Shown one piece after another: positions 42,797 to 51,504 of a DNA stretch of 64,000 nucleotides; the stretch's first letter is position 1, and each line of letters starts with the position of its first letter. The stretch is from an uncultured Flavobacteriaceae bacterium (GTDB lineage: Bacteria > Bacteroidota > Bacteroidia > Flavobacteriales > Flavobacteriaceae). The DNA is taken from NCBI GenBank assembly GCA_913052585.1, contig CAJXEB010000001.1:1-64000 (forward strand). Reading direction: 5' to 3'. A model generated the notes under the pieces. That model was not told the DNA's origin and ran no database searches. It saw only the letters and a list, made by a program, of their open reading frames with translations. The translations under genes and the position numbers were made by a program.

Positions 42797-43926
42797 TTTT
42801 TTAATTGCGAAATATGTTTCATATTCTTTTGTCCTTCTAATATTAAATAAGGTAATATTAAATAAAACATATTATTAAAATAATGAATAGATAGCAAACA
42901 GGTAAAAATTACAATAAACGTAAACCCTAATTTAACCTTTGTACCCTTTATTTTTATAATCAGGTAGCCATGAAAGAGCAAAAACAATAAAAGAAGTAAA
43001 TAACCTCCTCTGTGATATAAATAATAAAATCCATTATCTATTTCTTGAAAAGTCATAAAATCACTCCAACTTTGTGCTTTTAAATTTTCCCGAAATATAG
43101 TAGTACTCGCGCCAAAACCATTCCCAACTATTTTTTCAGTAATTGAAAAATTCTCATGTTGCAATGCGGCTTTTAAATCATTAACTCTAATTTTTAAGCT
43201 TGGATATTCAAAGGGATCTAACAAATAGGGGATTTTTTCTTTTATAAGGTCTGGAGCATAATCAGAATTAAAAAATAGAAAAGAAGAAAGTCCTATTCCT
43301 AAAATAATAAAAATGAACTTAGGCTGCATTAGCTTTTTAAAATCAATAGTTAATAACGCTAATAAAATAGCTGTTATTACAATGTTCATAAGGTTTGTAG
43401 TTAGTAACAAACTGGGAATTGCAACAATAAAAGCTATCGCTAATTTTAAGTCGAAATTTTTATTTTTTATTAAATAATAAAATGAAATTAAGATGATTGG
43501 TATAATTGAAGGCCCGTAAACCCTTCCTTGATAACCGATAATTGTCGTATGCCATAAATTAGGGAATTTATCTATAAAGAGTAAAATATATACCCCTAAT
43601 ACGATGTAATTAATTAAAAATAAAAAAGGGAGTATGTTAAAATCTTTCTTGTTTAATAGAAACAAATAAAACAAAAATCCAAATAGTTGAAATTTAATAT
43701 CTATTTGAGGGTCATGATGCCCATAAAAAATGCCTATTGCTAGGAAAAAAAGATAAATTATTAATGCTATATAAAAATATAAGGGAATTTTAATTTTTCC
43801 TTTTTTAACCATAAGGAGATTTGCACCAACTAATAATAATAAACATAAAAAAGAAACACTGCTCGAAATAGCGTTTCCAATTAATAAAAAAAGGGCTGTT
43901 AATAAAAAATAGTATAATGATTTCAA
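42793..43926 (-). CDS. polysaccharide polymerase-like membrane protein (putative Wzy)
   Basis: A 377-residue integral membrane protein with about 10-11 helices. A polar loop (about 225-305) contains YPSLKIRVNDLKAALQHENF and KIVGNGFGASTTIF, then DNGFYYLYHRGGYLLLLLFL. It has the layout of Wzy polymerases but lacks the HNxxL motif of the two other ligase-like proteins. This one is perhaps the polymerase and one of the others the ligase. The start is TTG at 43926. It overlaps the next gene by 4 bases. Confidence 0.72.
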   Translation of the reverse strand: MKSLYYFLLTALFLLIGNAISSSVSFLCLLLLVGANLLMVKKGKIKIPLYFYIALIIYLFFLAIGIFYGHHDPQIDIKFQLFGFLFYLFLLNKKDFNILPFLFLINYIVLGVYILLFIDKFPNLWHTTIIGYQGRVYGPSIIPIILISFYYLIKNKNFDLKLAIAFIVAIPSLLLTTNLMNIVITAILLALLTIDFKKLMQPKFIFIILGIGLSSFLFFNSDYAPDLIKEKIPYLLDPFEYPSLKIRVNDLKAALQHENFSITEKIVGNGFGASTTIFRENLKAQSWSDFMTFQEIDNGFYYLYHRGGYLLLLLFLLFHGYLIIKIKGTKVKLGFTFIVIFTCLLSIHYFNNMFYLILPYLILEGQKNMKHISQLKK

Positions 43927-43958
43927 AAAAGTAATATTTTAAAAAAAAATAATTATGC

Positions 43959-43966
43959 CAAATTTA
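43959..43966 (-). promoter_or_regulatory. -7 element (TAAATTTG) upstream of the Wzy-like gene
   Basis: An exact TAnnTTTG match on the minus strand, 33 bases before the Wzy-like start, in a 144-base gap that otherwise holds no gene. No -33 box was identified. Confidence 0.4.
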
Positions 43967-44070
43967 ATAGAAAAATAATGTAATTCTATTGCTATAAGCT
44001 AAAATTAAAAAATCTTCGAATTAACGAACTGTAACAAATTATGTATAATAATATATTTTTAATAAAGTTA

Positions 44071-45465
44071 TTATGGGCTAATATTAAAACTTGATAATTT
44101 TAAAGTGTCATTAGATTTATAAAAAAAAACTTTAATTTTATCTAATGACTTTTCAGATATATTCGTTTTAATCCTTTCAATAAAAATATAAGAATCCTTT
44201 AGGTTCATACCGCTAGATTTGTCTAGATTTATATAAAAGTTGTCCGATTTAAAATTTTTATTTTTAGAGTTTTTAGAAAGTAATGTGCTATCCTTAGGAT
44301 ATAAATACACTACGAGTTTATGGTTCTTAAGGTGTGATGGAATACTATCAAATTCCAATTTAATATACTTGTCTTGATCATTGTTTAGATTATAAGCATA
44401 ATCTACTAAATTTAAATATTTAAAGTCATAAGTGTTTTCGTCTTTCTGTGGTATTTTAAACCACTTAGAAATACTATCGACAAGAGTATGCGTAACCTGA
44501 TGACTTCCTAAATATGTTAAATGAGAAGTATCGAAAAAGGAGTTTTTATTCAGATTATAATCTGCTCTTTTATCGTTAAAATTCAAAAATTTAACATTGC
44601 CGTATGTGTTTGTAAGGCTGTCAATAAATTTTCTATTGAAATTTTCTCGTCTTAGTTTTAATGAATTAACCAAAATCACTTGAATGTTTTTGGACTGAGC
44701 ACGTTCAATAACGTCGATCATTGAATGTTTTAAATCATAGTTCCATAGTGTGTCAGAATTAATTTTTTTCTTCGCCTTTTCGTTGTACACTTTATCAAAA
44801 ACCTTTTTATCTAACGATTTTACACGATAGTCGTAAGCAAAATATCCGTTCTCAGAAAACAGTGCATCTTTAAAATGATAATAGTTGGTTTGGCGGTTTT
44901 TAAACAAATAATCCTTTCTCTTGTTTAGCCGAAATAATTTTCCTGATTTTTCTGAAATGGAAGAAAAGTAATATTCATTGTATTCTTTTTTAGGAAAAAA
45001 ATTATTCACCTTTCTAAGCTTGTTAAATGAAAAAGGCACTTCTTGCAATGCTATTGTTTGAAAATACCACGATTTTTCTTTCTGAATCTCAGGTCTTAAA
45101 ACACTATTCTCCGAAACATCAAAAAGAACATACTTGAAGTTGTTCTTTTCTATTAAGTCCTCAGCTAAAATCAAAGAGGTTTCTAAAATTTGACTTGAGG
45201 AATTAATATGAATCGCATTAAGTCCTAACTTAGCTCGAAGAATGGTGGGGTCGTAGGCGGTATAAACATACGAATTCCCAAATAATGCAAAATCAAAGAC
45301 ATTAGTATTGTCATTTAACTTGTTTAATTCAAAAACGTAGCGCCTTTCAATACCCGTTTTTGGGGCATAGGGTAATATAAAGATTACAAGTATTAGACCT
45401 ATAAATAACAAGAATATTATCAATTTAAAGGTCAATGTTAAAATGCTTTTGTTGTTTTCAGCCAT
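44071..45465 (-). CDS. membrane-anchored SGNH/DltD-like protein, copy 2
   Basis: About 464 residues with the ATG at 45465; a longer reading would use TTG. One N-terminal anchor helix (about 8-32), then an SGNH/AlgX/DltD-like domain. Block I is FGNSYVYTAYDP (nucleophile Ser), and the His/Asp block is FFDTSHLTYLGSHQVT near residue 320. A separate ~125-residue C-terminal domain of beta strands (LEFDSIPSHLKNHKLVVYLY, then PKDSTLL) is shared with copy 1 at 48.7-50.1 kb. Such proteins pass acyl groups from an MBOAT partner to a periplasmic polymer. It follows the GH-like lipoprotein gene by 32 bases. Confidence 0.7.
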   Translation of the reverse strand: MAENNKSILTLTFKLIIFLLFIGLILVIFILPYAPKTGIERRYVFELNKLNDNTNVFDFALFGNSYVYTAYDPTILRAKLGLNAIHINSSSQILETSLILAEDLIEKNNFKYVLFDVSENSVLRPEIQKEKSWYFQTIALQEVPFSFNKLRKVNNFFPKKEYNEYYFSSISEKSGKLFRLNKRKDYLFKNRQTNYYHFKDALFSENGYFAYDYRVKSLDKKVFDKVYNEKAKKKINSDTLWNYDLKHSMIDVIERAQSKNIQVILVNSLKLRRENFNRKFIDSLTNTYGNVKFLNFNDKRADYNLNKNSFFDTSHLTYLGSHQVTHTLVDSISKWFKIPQKDENTYDFKYLNLVDYAYNLNNDQDKYIKLEFDSIPSHLKNHKLVVYLYPKDSTLLSKNSKNKNFKSDNFYINLDKSSGMNLKDSYIFIERIKTNISEKSLDKIKVFFYKSNDTLKLSSFNISP

Positions 45466-45497
45466 TAGTTTCAAACATAATAAAAATCTATTTTTAG

Positions 45498-48266
45498 CTA
45501 TTTGTTTTCTATTCTTAATGTTCCAAGAGAGGAATTATCTTTAATTGTAATACTCAATGTTCCTTTATTAAGTTCTTTATGACTAATTTTATTATTATTC
45601 CAAAAAACGTCATATTCAAATAGTGGATTCAAACATACAACAATTGAAAATGTTTCACTCTTATGTTCAAGTATCCTTAGTTTTGCCGATAATGCACTGT
45701 ATTCATCATTAAACTCTTTTTCTTCAACCCAAACATCATAACCTGTTGTAAGGTTGCCTATTTTATAATAGGCGTTAAACCATGACATAACGGGAGTAGA
45801 CAATCCACTAAACTGATGCCAACCCTTTCCTTTTCCTGTTTCAATTGAAAAATATTCGTAACAGTTGTAGTTTTTTTCTGTTTCTCTCTTCCAGACATCC
45901 AATCCAGTATTTGCAATTTGATAGGCAAATTCGGCTTCGCCTAAATCCAACATTGCTCTCCAGAAAAACCATTGATGTGGCATCCAAACCTTACCATTCC
46001 AATAACCGTTTTTATTAAAATAAGGGGCAGATTGGTCAACAGTAGACAAACCAACTGTAGACCATATTTCACCTTTTGTTTTTAGGTGAGAAACCAACTT
46101 TTCTGTCTGTAATTTATTACTTGCACCTGCTACTAATGGAGTAGCTCCGCCCAATCCCATATTAAAATTGAGGCTATCCTCGTATTCTAAAATACCTCTA
46201 GGGTTTCCAAAGGTATTATGAACAACATAGCCGAAATAACCCGACTTCTCTTCCCAAGCGTACTCTTGCAATGAATTGGTCAATTCCATAATATCATTGG
46301 CATATATATTAAAGTCCTTGTCTAGATCTAAATGTAATGCTGCTTGCTGTAATATTTTTGCTGCCCTAATTACATGTGATGTGCTCACAACGGGTGTGAC
46401 GTTTTTGGTTAACTTATTTTCGTGTATATATTTTTGAGCTGGATAGTCATCCCATCCACCTGAATTATAGAAGTAATCCCAGGTACGAATTAACCCAGAG
46501 TCAAGATTTCTAGTAGTCGAACCATCTATTCTTCCTACTAAAAACTCGTAATACCTCTTTAACTTTAAATAATTATCTTCAACTAAGTCTTCAGACTGTG
46601 TTTTATTCCACAATTCTTGAAAGAGATAAAACTGAACTGGAAGCGGCGTACCATGATGTATAAATGCTGATTGCTCGTCGGTTTCGTTTAAATAGGCTTG
46701 TAAATTTTCAACACCTCTTTGATAGCTTAATTGACTAAGTCCAATACCTATAAAACCAGCATCCCAAGTATATAGACAATCCCATTTTCGTCCTGGTGCA
46801 TGATGTCTAATATATTGGCCCTGTGTATACACGGGATATACGACATTACAAATAGTATTTGCCGCCATTCTATTTTGACTGAACACATATTTTTCCCCAG
46901 AAGGGACAACATTATTACTAGGAAGATTTTTTCTTGCTGTTTGATAAACTTCTTGAAAATCCATTCGTTGTGATGACCTCAATATATTTATAACTTCTTT
47001 TTTTGTTCCTTGACAAACTAACCCATTTAGGCTTTTGCTGGAGTTAGGAGAAAGTTCAATAGGTTTTATAAAAACATTGGTAAAATGTCCTTCTTTATCT
47101 CCATCAAAAAGTGTTGTTTCTTCATGGTCATATTCATGAAGATTTGCCGGTAGATCTTTTGAAAACCATTGTCTTATTAAATAATCTTTTTGATCCCAAT
47201 ATACTCCGTAATATGTATCTGTATTTTCATATTTAAGTATCAAACTATTCTCTAACGGGCCTTCAATGATCTCAGGAATTTCCCTCCATATCAACGGCTC
47301 AAACTTCAGCTTTTTTATATCTTGGTTCGAAATAATAGCAAATCCATCAATATGCAAGCGAGTTCTTGAGGTTGTTTTTAGATTAAGTTCATTAGGCCCT
47401 TCCAAAAGGTTGCCAATATTAATCTCCTTTATTCTCAACGTTTCCGTACCTTCTAACTTGACATCCTTATTAACAATCCCAGTCAATTCTATGCTAGCAT
47501 CTTCTGGTTTTTCAGTTTTATAGCGGATAAGTAACTTCGCATCTTGTATTGCTTTTGGAAGTGTAAAATTATATTTTAATTCATCTCCTTTTTTACGTCC
47601 AAAACCTTTTCCTATCCCGCTACCATTTACAAGGTGATTGTCTCTTATCTCACCTCGTAACATTCCATCATAAACTAATTGATCTCTATGCCCTGGAATA
47701 GCAAAATTTAATTCGCTATAATCAATAGCGTCCACCCAAACAGCATTTTTAGGTAAAACAACGGTACTGTAATTAATACGGGTCTCCGGATCGTGAGGTT
47801 TTAAAGGAGGAAAATGAAGTGAGGCCATTAGTTGGGCTGTCACATTTTGAGGTTCGTTTGTGTTGTTAGTGTAGTCTATTTTAAAACTTCTAGTTTGGGC
47901 ATCTACTTGTGAATAAGAGATGTCTGCAAAGACCTTGTCTTTCCAAATAAGATCATGTCTAAACGAAAAATATTCTAGATTAGGGGAAGCTTCCCAAGGA
48001 TGAAAAGACGACTTTTTCATCACGTTTGGCACTACTGTTTTTTGATCTGTCAACCCAGGAAAAATACTTAAATCAAAACGAAGTCCTTCTTGGACATTTG
48101 GTATGTGAGAAACTCCAATATATTTCTTGGTATAAGGTCCCCAAGCGGGTAAATTAAGATCGTGTGAGCGTTGTTGATTTGATTTATTTAATGATGCGCC
48201 TTTTTTAGATTGAGTCGTACAGCCTAACATAAACATCACTAACCAAAAGATATTGAATATTCTCAT
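45498..48266 (-). CDS. GH63-like (alpha/alpha)6-barrel glycosidase lipoprotein
   Basis: A 922-residue lipoprotein (lipobox FMLGCTT, Cys at about residue 16). The N-terminal ~440 residues are beta-rich. The C-terminal half is an (alpha/alpha)6 barrel: YTWDAGFIGIGLSQLSYQRG near residue 500 with the acid Asp, GGWDDYPAQ near 605, GYWNGKVWMPHQWFFWRAML near 760 and NCYEYFSIETG near 802 with a possible base Glu. These agree with the GH63/GH37 clan and mannosylglycerate-hydrolase-type enzymes. The substrate is unknown; location inside the capsule array suggests it trims or edits the polymer. It sits between the two SGNH-like genes. Confidence 0.8.
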   Translation of the reverse strand: MRIFNIFWLVMFMLGCTTQSKKGASLNKSNQQRSHDLNLPAWGPYTKKYIGVSHIPNVQEGLRFDLSIFPGLTDQKTVVPNVMKKSSFHPWEASPNLEYFSFRHDLIWKDKVFADISYSQVDAQTRSFKIDYTNNTNEPQNVTAQLMASLHFPPLKPHDPETRINYSTVVLPKNAVWVDAIDYSELNFAIPGHRDQLVYDGMLRGEIRDNHLVNGSGIGKGFGRKKGDELKYNFTLPKAIQDAKLLIRYKTEKPEDASIELTGIVNKDVKLEGTETLRIKEINIGNLLEGPNELNLKTTSRTRLHIDGFAIISNQDIKKLKFEPLIWREIPEIIEGPLENSLILKYENTDTYYGVYWDQKDYLIRQWFSKDLPANLHEYDHEETTLFDGDKEGHFTNVFIKPIELSPNSSKSLNGLVCQGTKKEVINILRSSQRMDFQEVYQTARKNLPSNNVVPSGEKYVFSQNRMAANTICNVVYPVYTQGQYIRHHAPGRKWDCLYTWDAGFIGIGLSQLSYQRGVENLQAYLNETDEQSAFIHHGTPLPVQFYLFQELWNKTQSEDLVEDNYLKLKRYYEFLVGRIDGSTTRNLDSGLIRTWDYFYNSGGWDDYPAQKYIHENKLTKNVTPVVSTSHVIRAAKILQQAALHLDLDKDFNIYANDIMELTNSLQEYAWEEKSGYFGYVVHNTFGNPRGILEYEDSLNFNMGLGGATPLVAGASNKLQTEKLVSHLKTKGEIWSTVGLSTVDQSAPYFNKNGYWNGKVWMPHQWFFWRAMLDLGEAEFAYQIANTGLDVWKRETEKNYNCYEYFSIETGKGKGWHQFSGLSTPVMSWFNAYYKIGNLTTGYDVWVEEKEFNDEYSALSAKLRILEHKSETFSIVVCLNPLFEYDVFWNNNKISHKELNKGTLSITIKDNSSLGTLRIENK

Positions 48267-48311
48267 AAACCAAAATTAGTAAACGCATATATAATACGAA
48301 ACAATATAGAG

Positions 48312-48319
48312 CAAATTTA
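48312..48319 (-). promoter_or_regulatory. -7 element (TAAATTTG) upstream of the GH63-like gene
   Basis: An exact TAnnTTTG match on the minus strand 46 bases before the ATG. A second match (TAATTTTG, 48271-48278) is too close to the ATG to be its promoter. Confidence 0.4.
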
Positions 48320-48495
48320 GTTTAAATTTATTAATACTAGCACTCCTTATGCGAGCGGTTATTTGTGTGGTAGGTTCCTAAGAGAATTTAGTTATTGAAA
48401 ACGAAATTCTTAAAAACAGCATTCAAGGATGTATTGCAAGTTCAATACATATTGACTATCTTACAAACAATTGAGTCATAAAAAACCTATATATT

Positions 48496-48619
48496 ATGAT
48501 CCGGGAAAAAAAAGTATATCTCTGTTTTTACTGGGTTGTGCCTATTATTATTTATAGGATGTAAAGTTGATGACGTAGATGTTATATCAGAAATAGAGGA
48601 TCCTGAAGAGATTGACTAA
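48496..48619 (+). pseudogene. small lipoprotein remnant with a frameshift in an A8 run
   Basis: From the ATG at 48496 the frame reads MIREKK, then breaks in a run of eight A (48506-48513). If one A is removed, it continues as YISVFTGLCLLLFIGCKVDD, a short signal with an apparent lipobox (LFIGC), and a very acidic tail ending at 48617. The product would have 40 residues. In the present sequence the signal/lipobox frame has no start codon. It may be decayed, changed by slippage at the homopolymer, or affected by a sequencing error. No family is recognised, and it opposes its neighbours. Confidence 0.5.
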
Positions 48620-48691
48620 ACTCTATTTTTATTACTCCCCTTGATCAATGGTGGCCTTTTTAATAACTAGACTTAAGAAAGCGATTGTATT

Positions 48692-50083
48692 TTAATCAAT
48701 CGATATGTTATATGAAGGTAGTTTTAAAGTATCGCCTCTCTTGTAAAAACACATTTTAATTTTATCTAAGTTGTTAATAGAGACATTAGAATCAAACTTC
48801 TTAATAATTATTTTTTTATCCCCTATGGCAATATAGTCCTTGGAAAGATCAAAGTAATGATCCTCTGAGATTCTGTTTCTTTGGCTTAAAGCCTCGGGTA
48901 GAACCGTTGTATCCTTAGGGTAAAACCCTACTACAAATTTATAGCCTTCCAATTCTCTTGGAGGTAATTCAGTGTATTCAATCCTTAAAAACTTATCTTG
49001 ACTATCATCTAGGCTATAGAAGAAATCTGACAGTTCATGTATTTTGAAATCGATTTTATCTTTTCCCTTAAATGGTATGGTATACCATTTAGAAATACTA
49101 TCAATCAATCTATTTGTCACCTGATAACTTAAAGGGTAATTGTAATGTGCTTCATCATAAAAACTTTTTTCATCAATTATATATTTATCTCTGTCGGTAT
49201 TTAAGTCAAGATACTTTAAGTTTTTATGGTTTGCCATTAAGTCATTAATAACATTCATTTTCATTGAAGAGGGATATACTTTTAATCCATAAGTTAAAAC
49301 AACCTGCGTGCCTTTAGTTTCCGCAAAGGAAATAAAATCGTTCATTTGGGCCATTAAATCTTTCGTCCACAGAACTTCGGTTTTTTCTTTATAAGTTTCT
49401 CCAAAGAACTTCTCTTCAAACACCTTCTTCTCAATACTTTTTACTTTTTTACCAATAAACCCATTGTAATTGAAAAACGTTTCTTTTTCACGCCAATACT
49501 TCCTTTTTGTAATGAACTTATACTCTTTCCTGTTATTTAAGTTGAAAACACCCGAAAGATACCCCGACATTCCAGAAATATAATATTTTCGATATATGTC
49601 CTTCGGAAAATAATCCCAAGTATATTTTACTTTGTCAAATGAAAACGGAATTTCTTGTAAGGCTTTTGCCTGAAAAAACCAATGCTTTTCGGCTTCAGGG
49701 CTTTTCTTTCGCACTGAGGATCCAGAAATTTCAAAAAATACATATTTTAAATCATTTTCAATTAAAGCCTGCTTTGCACTTATGAGTGAAACTCTTATGT
49801 TCTGTGCAGATGAATTTAAATGAATTGCATTCAATCCCAATCTAGATTTAATTAAAGAGGGGTCCAAAGAAGTATAATTGTAGGAATTACCAAAAAACCC
49901 TATTTGATATTCTTTGTTTAAGTTTCGTTCTTTTAATTCATTGAGTGCAAAAACATATCGATCATCACTTCCCAATCCTGGTTTAAATAAAAAGACTATA
50001 ATTCCTAAAATAATTAAAAGCAGAAAAAAAAGAACAGCCGCTTTAAAACTGAAAGTATATAAACTCTTGTTGTTCACCGCCAT
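48692..50083 (-). CDS. membrane-anchored SGNH/DltD-like protein, copy 1
   Basis: About 463 residues from the ATG at 50083 (MAVNNKSLYTF); a reading from 50092 would use TTG. It parallels copy 2 over the full length: anchor helix (about 10-33), block I FGNSYNYTSLDPSLIKSRLG, catalytic-block-like FYDEAHYNYPLSYQVT near residue 320, and the same C-terminal beta domain (KFLRIEYTELPPRELEGYKF, then VVGFYPKDTTVLP). It overlaps the MBOAT gene by about 41 bases, so coupled translation and a shared complex are likely. Predicted role is acyl transfer to a periplasmic glycan, as AlgJ/AlgX or DltD do with their MBOAT partners. Confidence 0.75.
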   Translation of the reverse strand: MAVNNKSLYTFSFKAAVLFFLLLIILGIIVFLFKPGLGSDDRYVFALNELKERNLNKEYQIGFFGNSYNYTSLDPSLIKSRLGLNAIHLNSSAQNIRVSLISAKQALIENDLKYVFFEISGSSVRKKSPEAEKHWFFQAKALQEIPFSFDKVKYTWDYFPKDIYRKYYISGMSGYLSGVFNLNNRKEYKFITKRKYWREKETFFNYNGFIGKKVKSIEKKVFEEKFFGETYKEKTEVLWTKDLMAQMNDFISFAETKGTQVVLTYGLKVYPSSMKMNVINDLMANHKNLKYLDLNTDRDKYIIDEKSFYDEAHYNYPLSYQVTNRLIDSISKWYTIPFKGKDKIDFKIHELSDFFYSLDDSQDKFLRIEYTELPPRELEGYKFVVGFYPKDTTVLPEALSQRNRISEDHYFDLSKDYIAIGDKKIIIKKFDSNVSINNLDKIKMCFYKRGDTLKLPSYNISID

Positions 50084-51494
50084 AGGCTCCAAAAACTAGT
50101 ATTATTAAAACAAATGATAAGTATACGGCCCACCTAAGGACAATGTGTTGTTGTACTAGTAATTTTGAAATGCTCTTTACAAAGGAATTATAGTATTCCA
50201 CAAGTAACATTATAACCACAAAAACAAGGACCCATATAAACTCATTAGCTGTTAAGCCCAAATTATACAAACTACCGTTAAAAAGGTTCTCATATTTCCA
50301 ATTAAATAGGTTCTTTACAACTACAATAGCATCGTTAAATGTATCGGCTCTAAAGAAAATCCAAAGAAATGTAACCACCGAAAATGTAAATAGTCCATTA
50401 AATATTTTATTACTTAAAGTAGGAGTAGTCGATTCTCCGTTTTGTTTTTTCTTATTCAGCATTTTTTCAAACACAATAAATATACCGTGCATGGCACCCC
50501 ATATAACAAAGTTCATAGAAGCCCCATGCCATAGACCACTCACTAAGAATACAATAAATAAATTCCAATAAGTACGTTGTAAACCTTTCCTACTACCTCC
50601 TAATGGAATGTATAAATAATCCCTAAACCAAGTAGATAATGAAATATGCCAACGTCTCCAAAACTCTGTAATACTCTTGGCGAAATAAGGACTATTAAAG
50701 TTGTTCATTAAATCAATACCCATCAAACGAGCAACTCCTCTGGCAATATCTGTATAGGCAGAAAAATCACAAAAAATCTGTATCGAAAAAAACAAAACAG
50801 CCCAAACCGTCTCTATTCCTGTGTAATCTCCTGGGTTATTATAAACTGTATTCACAAGGATTGCGACTCTATCTGCAATTACGATTTTCTTAAAAAATCC
50901 CCAGAGTATTAGAAGCAGTCCTGATCTTAGGTTGTCGTACTCAAAATTTTTCAGATCTCTTAATTGTGGTAAAAGATGCTTAGAGCGCTCTATTGGTCCA
51001 GCAACCAACTGTGGAAAGTAAGATACGAAAAGCGCGTATATACCAATATGACGTTCTGGTTTTATCTCGTTTCTATACACATCCATTGTGTAACTTAACG
51101 CTTGAAAAGTATAAAAAGATATCCCTACAGGTAGCAGTAAATCCAGTATAGGCGCATCAACGTCCATCCCTATTATATCAAATGTCTTTCCAATGGTTTC
51201 TGAAAAGAAATTAAAGTATTTGTAAAAAAACAGAATTGCCAGATTGGTTATAAAACTGATGGCTACAATTACTTTTTTAAGTTTTTCTGTTTTGGCTTTA
51301 TAAATGTAAATACCACTAGCGTAAGTCACCAATGTTGAGAATGCTATTAACAAAGCATAAGTAGCATTCCAACTCATGTAAAAATAATAACTCGCAACTA
51401 ATAATAATACCCAACGATACCTTTTAGGGGTTATCATATAAAGAACCAATACTATTGGTAAAAAAAGGAAAAAGGAAAAAGAATTAAATAACAT
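50043..51494 (-). CDS. MBOAT family O-acyltransferase (AlgI/DltB-like)
   Basis: An integral membrane acyltransferase of 483 residues with 10-12 helices. The hallmark ITEFWRRWHISLSTWFRDYL (about 262-281) is followed by YIPLGGSRKG and VSGLWHGASMNFVIWGAMHG, whose histidine is the catalytic one in this family. AlgI-type members move acetyl groups across the inner membrane for O-acetylation of exported polymers. Its 3' end overlaps the SGNH-like gene, the expected periplasmic partner. It follows the flippase gene by 10 bases, so the substrate is probably the glycan of this locus. Confidence 0.93.
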   Translation of the reverse strand: MLFNSFSFFLFLPIVLVLYMITPKRYRWVLLLVASYYFYMSWNATYALLIAFSTLVTYASGIYIYKAKTEKLKKVIVAISFITNLAILFFYKYFNFFSETIGKTFDIIGMDVDAPILDLLLPVGISFYTFQALSYTMDVYRNEIKPERHIGIYALFVSYFPQLVAGPIERSKHLLPQLRDLKNFEYDNLRSGLLLILWGFFKKIVIADRVAILVNTVYNNPGDYTGIETVWAVLFFSIQIFCDFSAYTDIARGVARLMGIDLMNNFNSPYFAKSITEFWRRWHISLSTWFRDYLYIPLGGSRKGLQRTYWNLFIVFLVSGLWHGASMNFVIWGAMHGIFIVFEKMLNKKKQNGESTTPTLSNKIFNGLFTFSVVTFLWIFFRADTFNDAIVVVKNLFNWKYENLFNGSLYNLGLTANEFIWVLVFVVIMLLVEYYNSFVKSISKLLVQQHIVLRWAVYLSFVLIILVFGAYGGEQQEFIYFQF

Positions 51495-51504
51495 TTATCA
51501 CTTT

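Larger units (their letters stand above)
48267..48691. other. 425-base intergenic region with decayed + strand reading frames
   Basis: The longest non-coding gap in the polysaccharide array. It holds a minus-strand -7 element near the left end, a 30-codon + strand open stretch (48382-48474, unrecognised) and the frame-broken small lipoprotein. A hairpin ATGTATTG/CAATACAT lies at 48429-48450. Opposite orientation to all flanking genes suggests remnants of inserted DNA. Confidence 0.6.
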
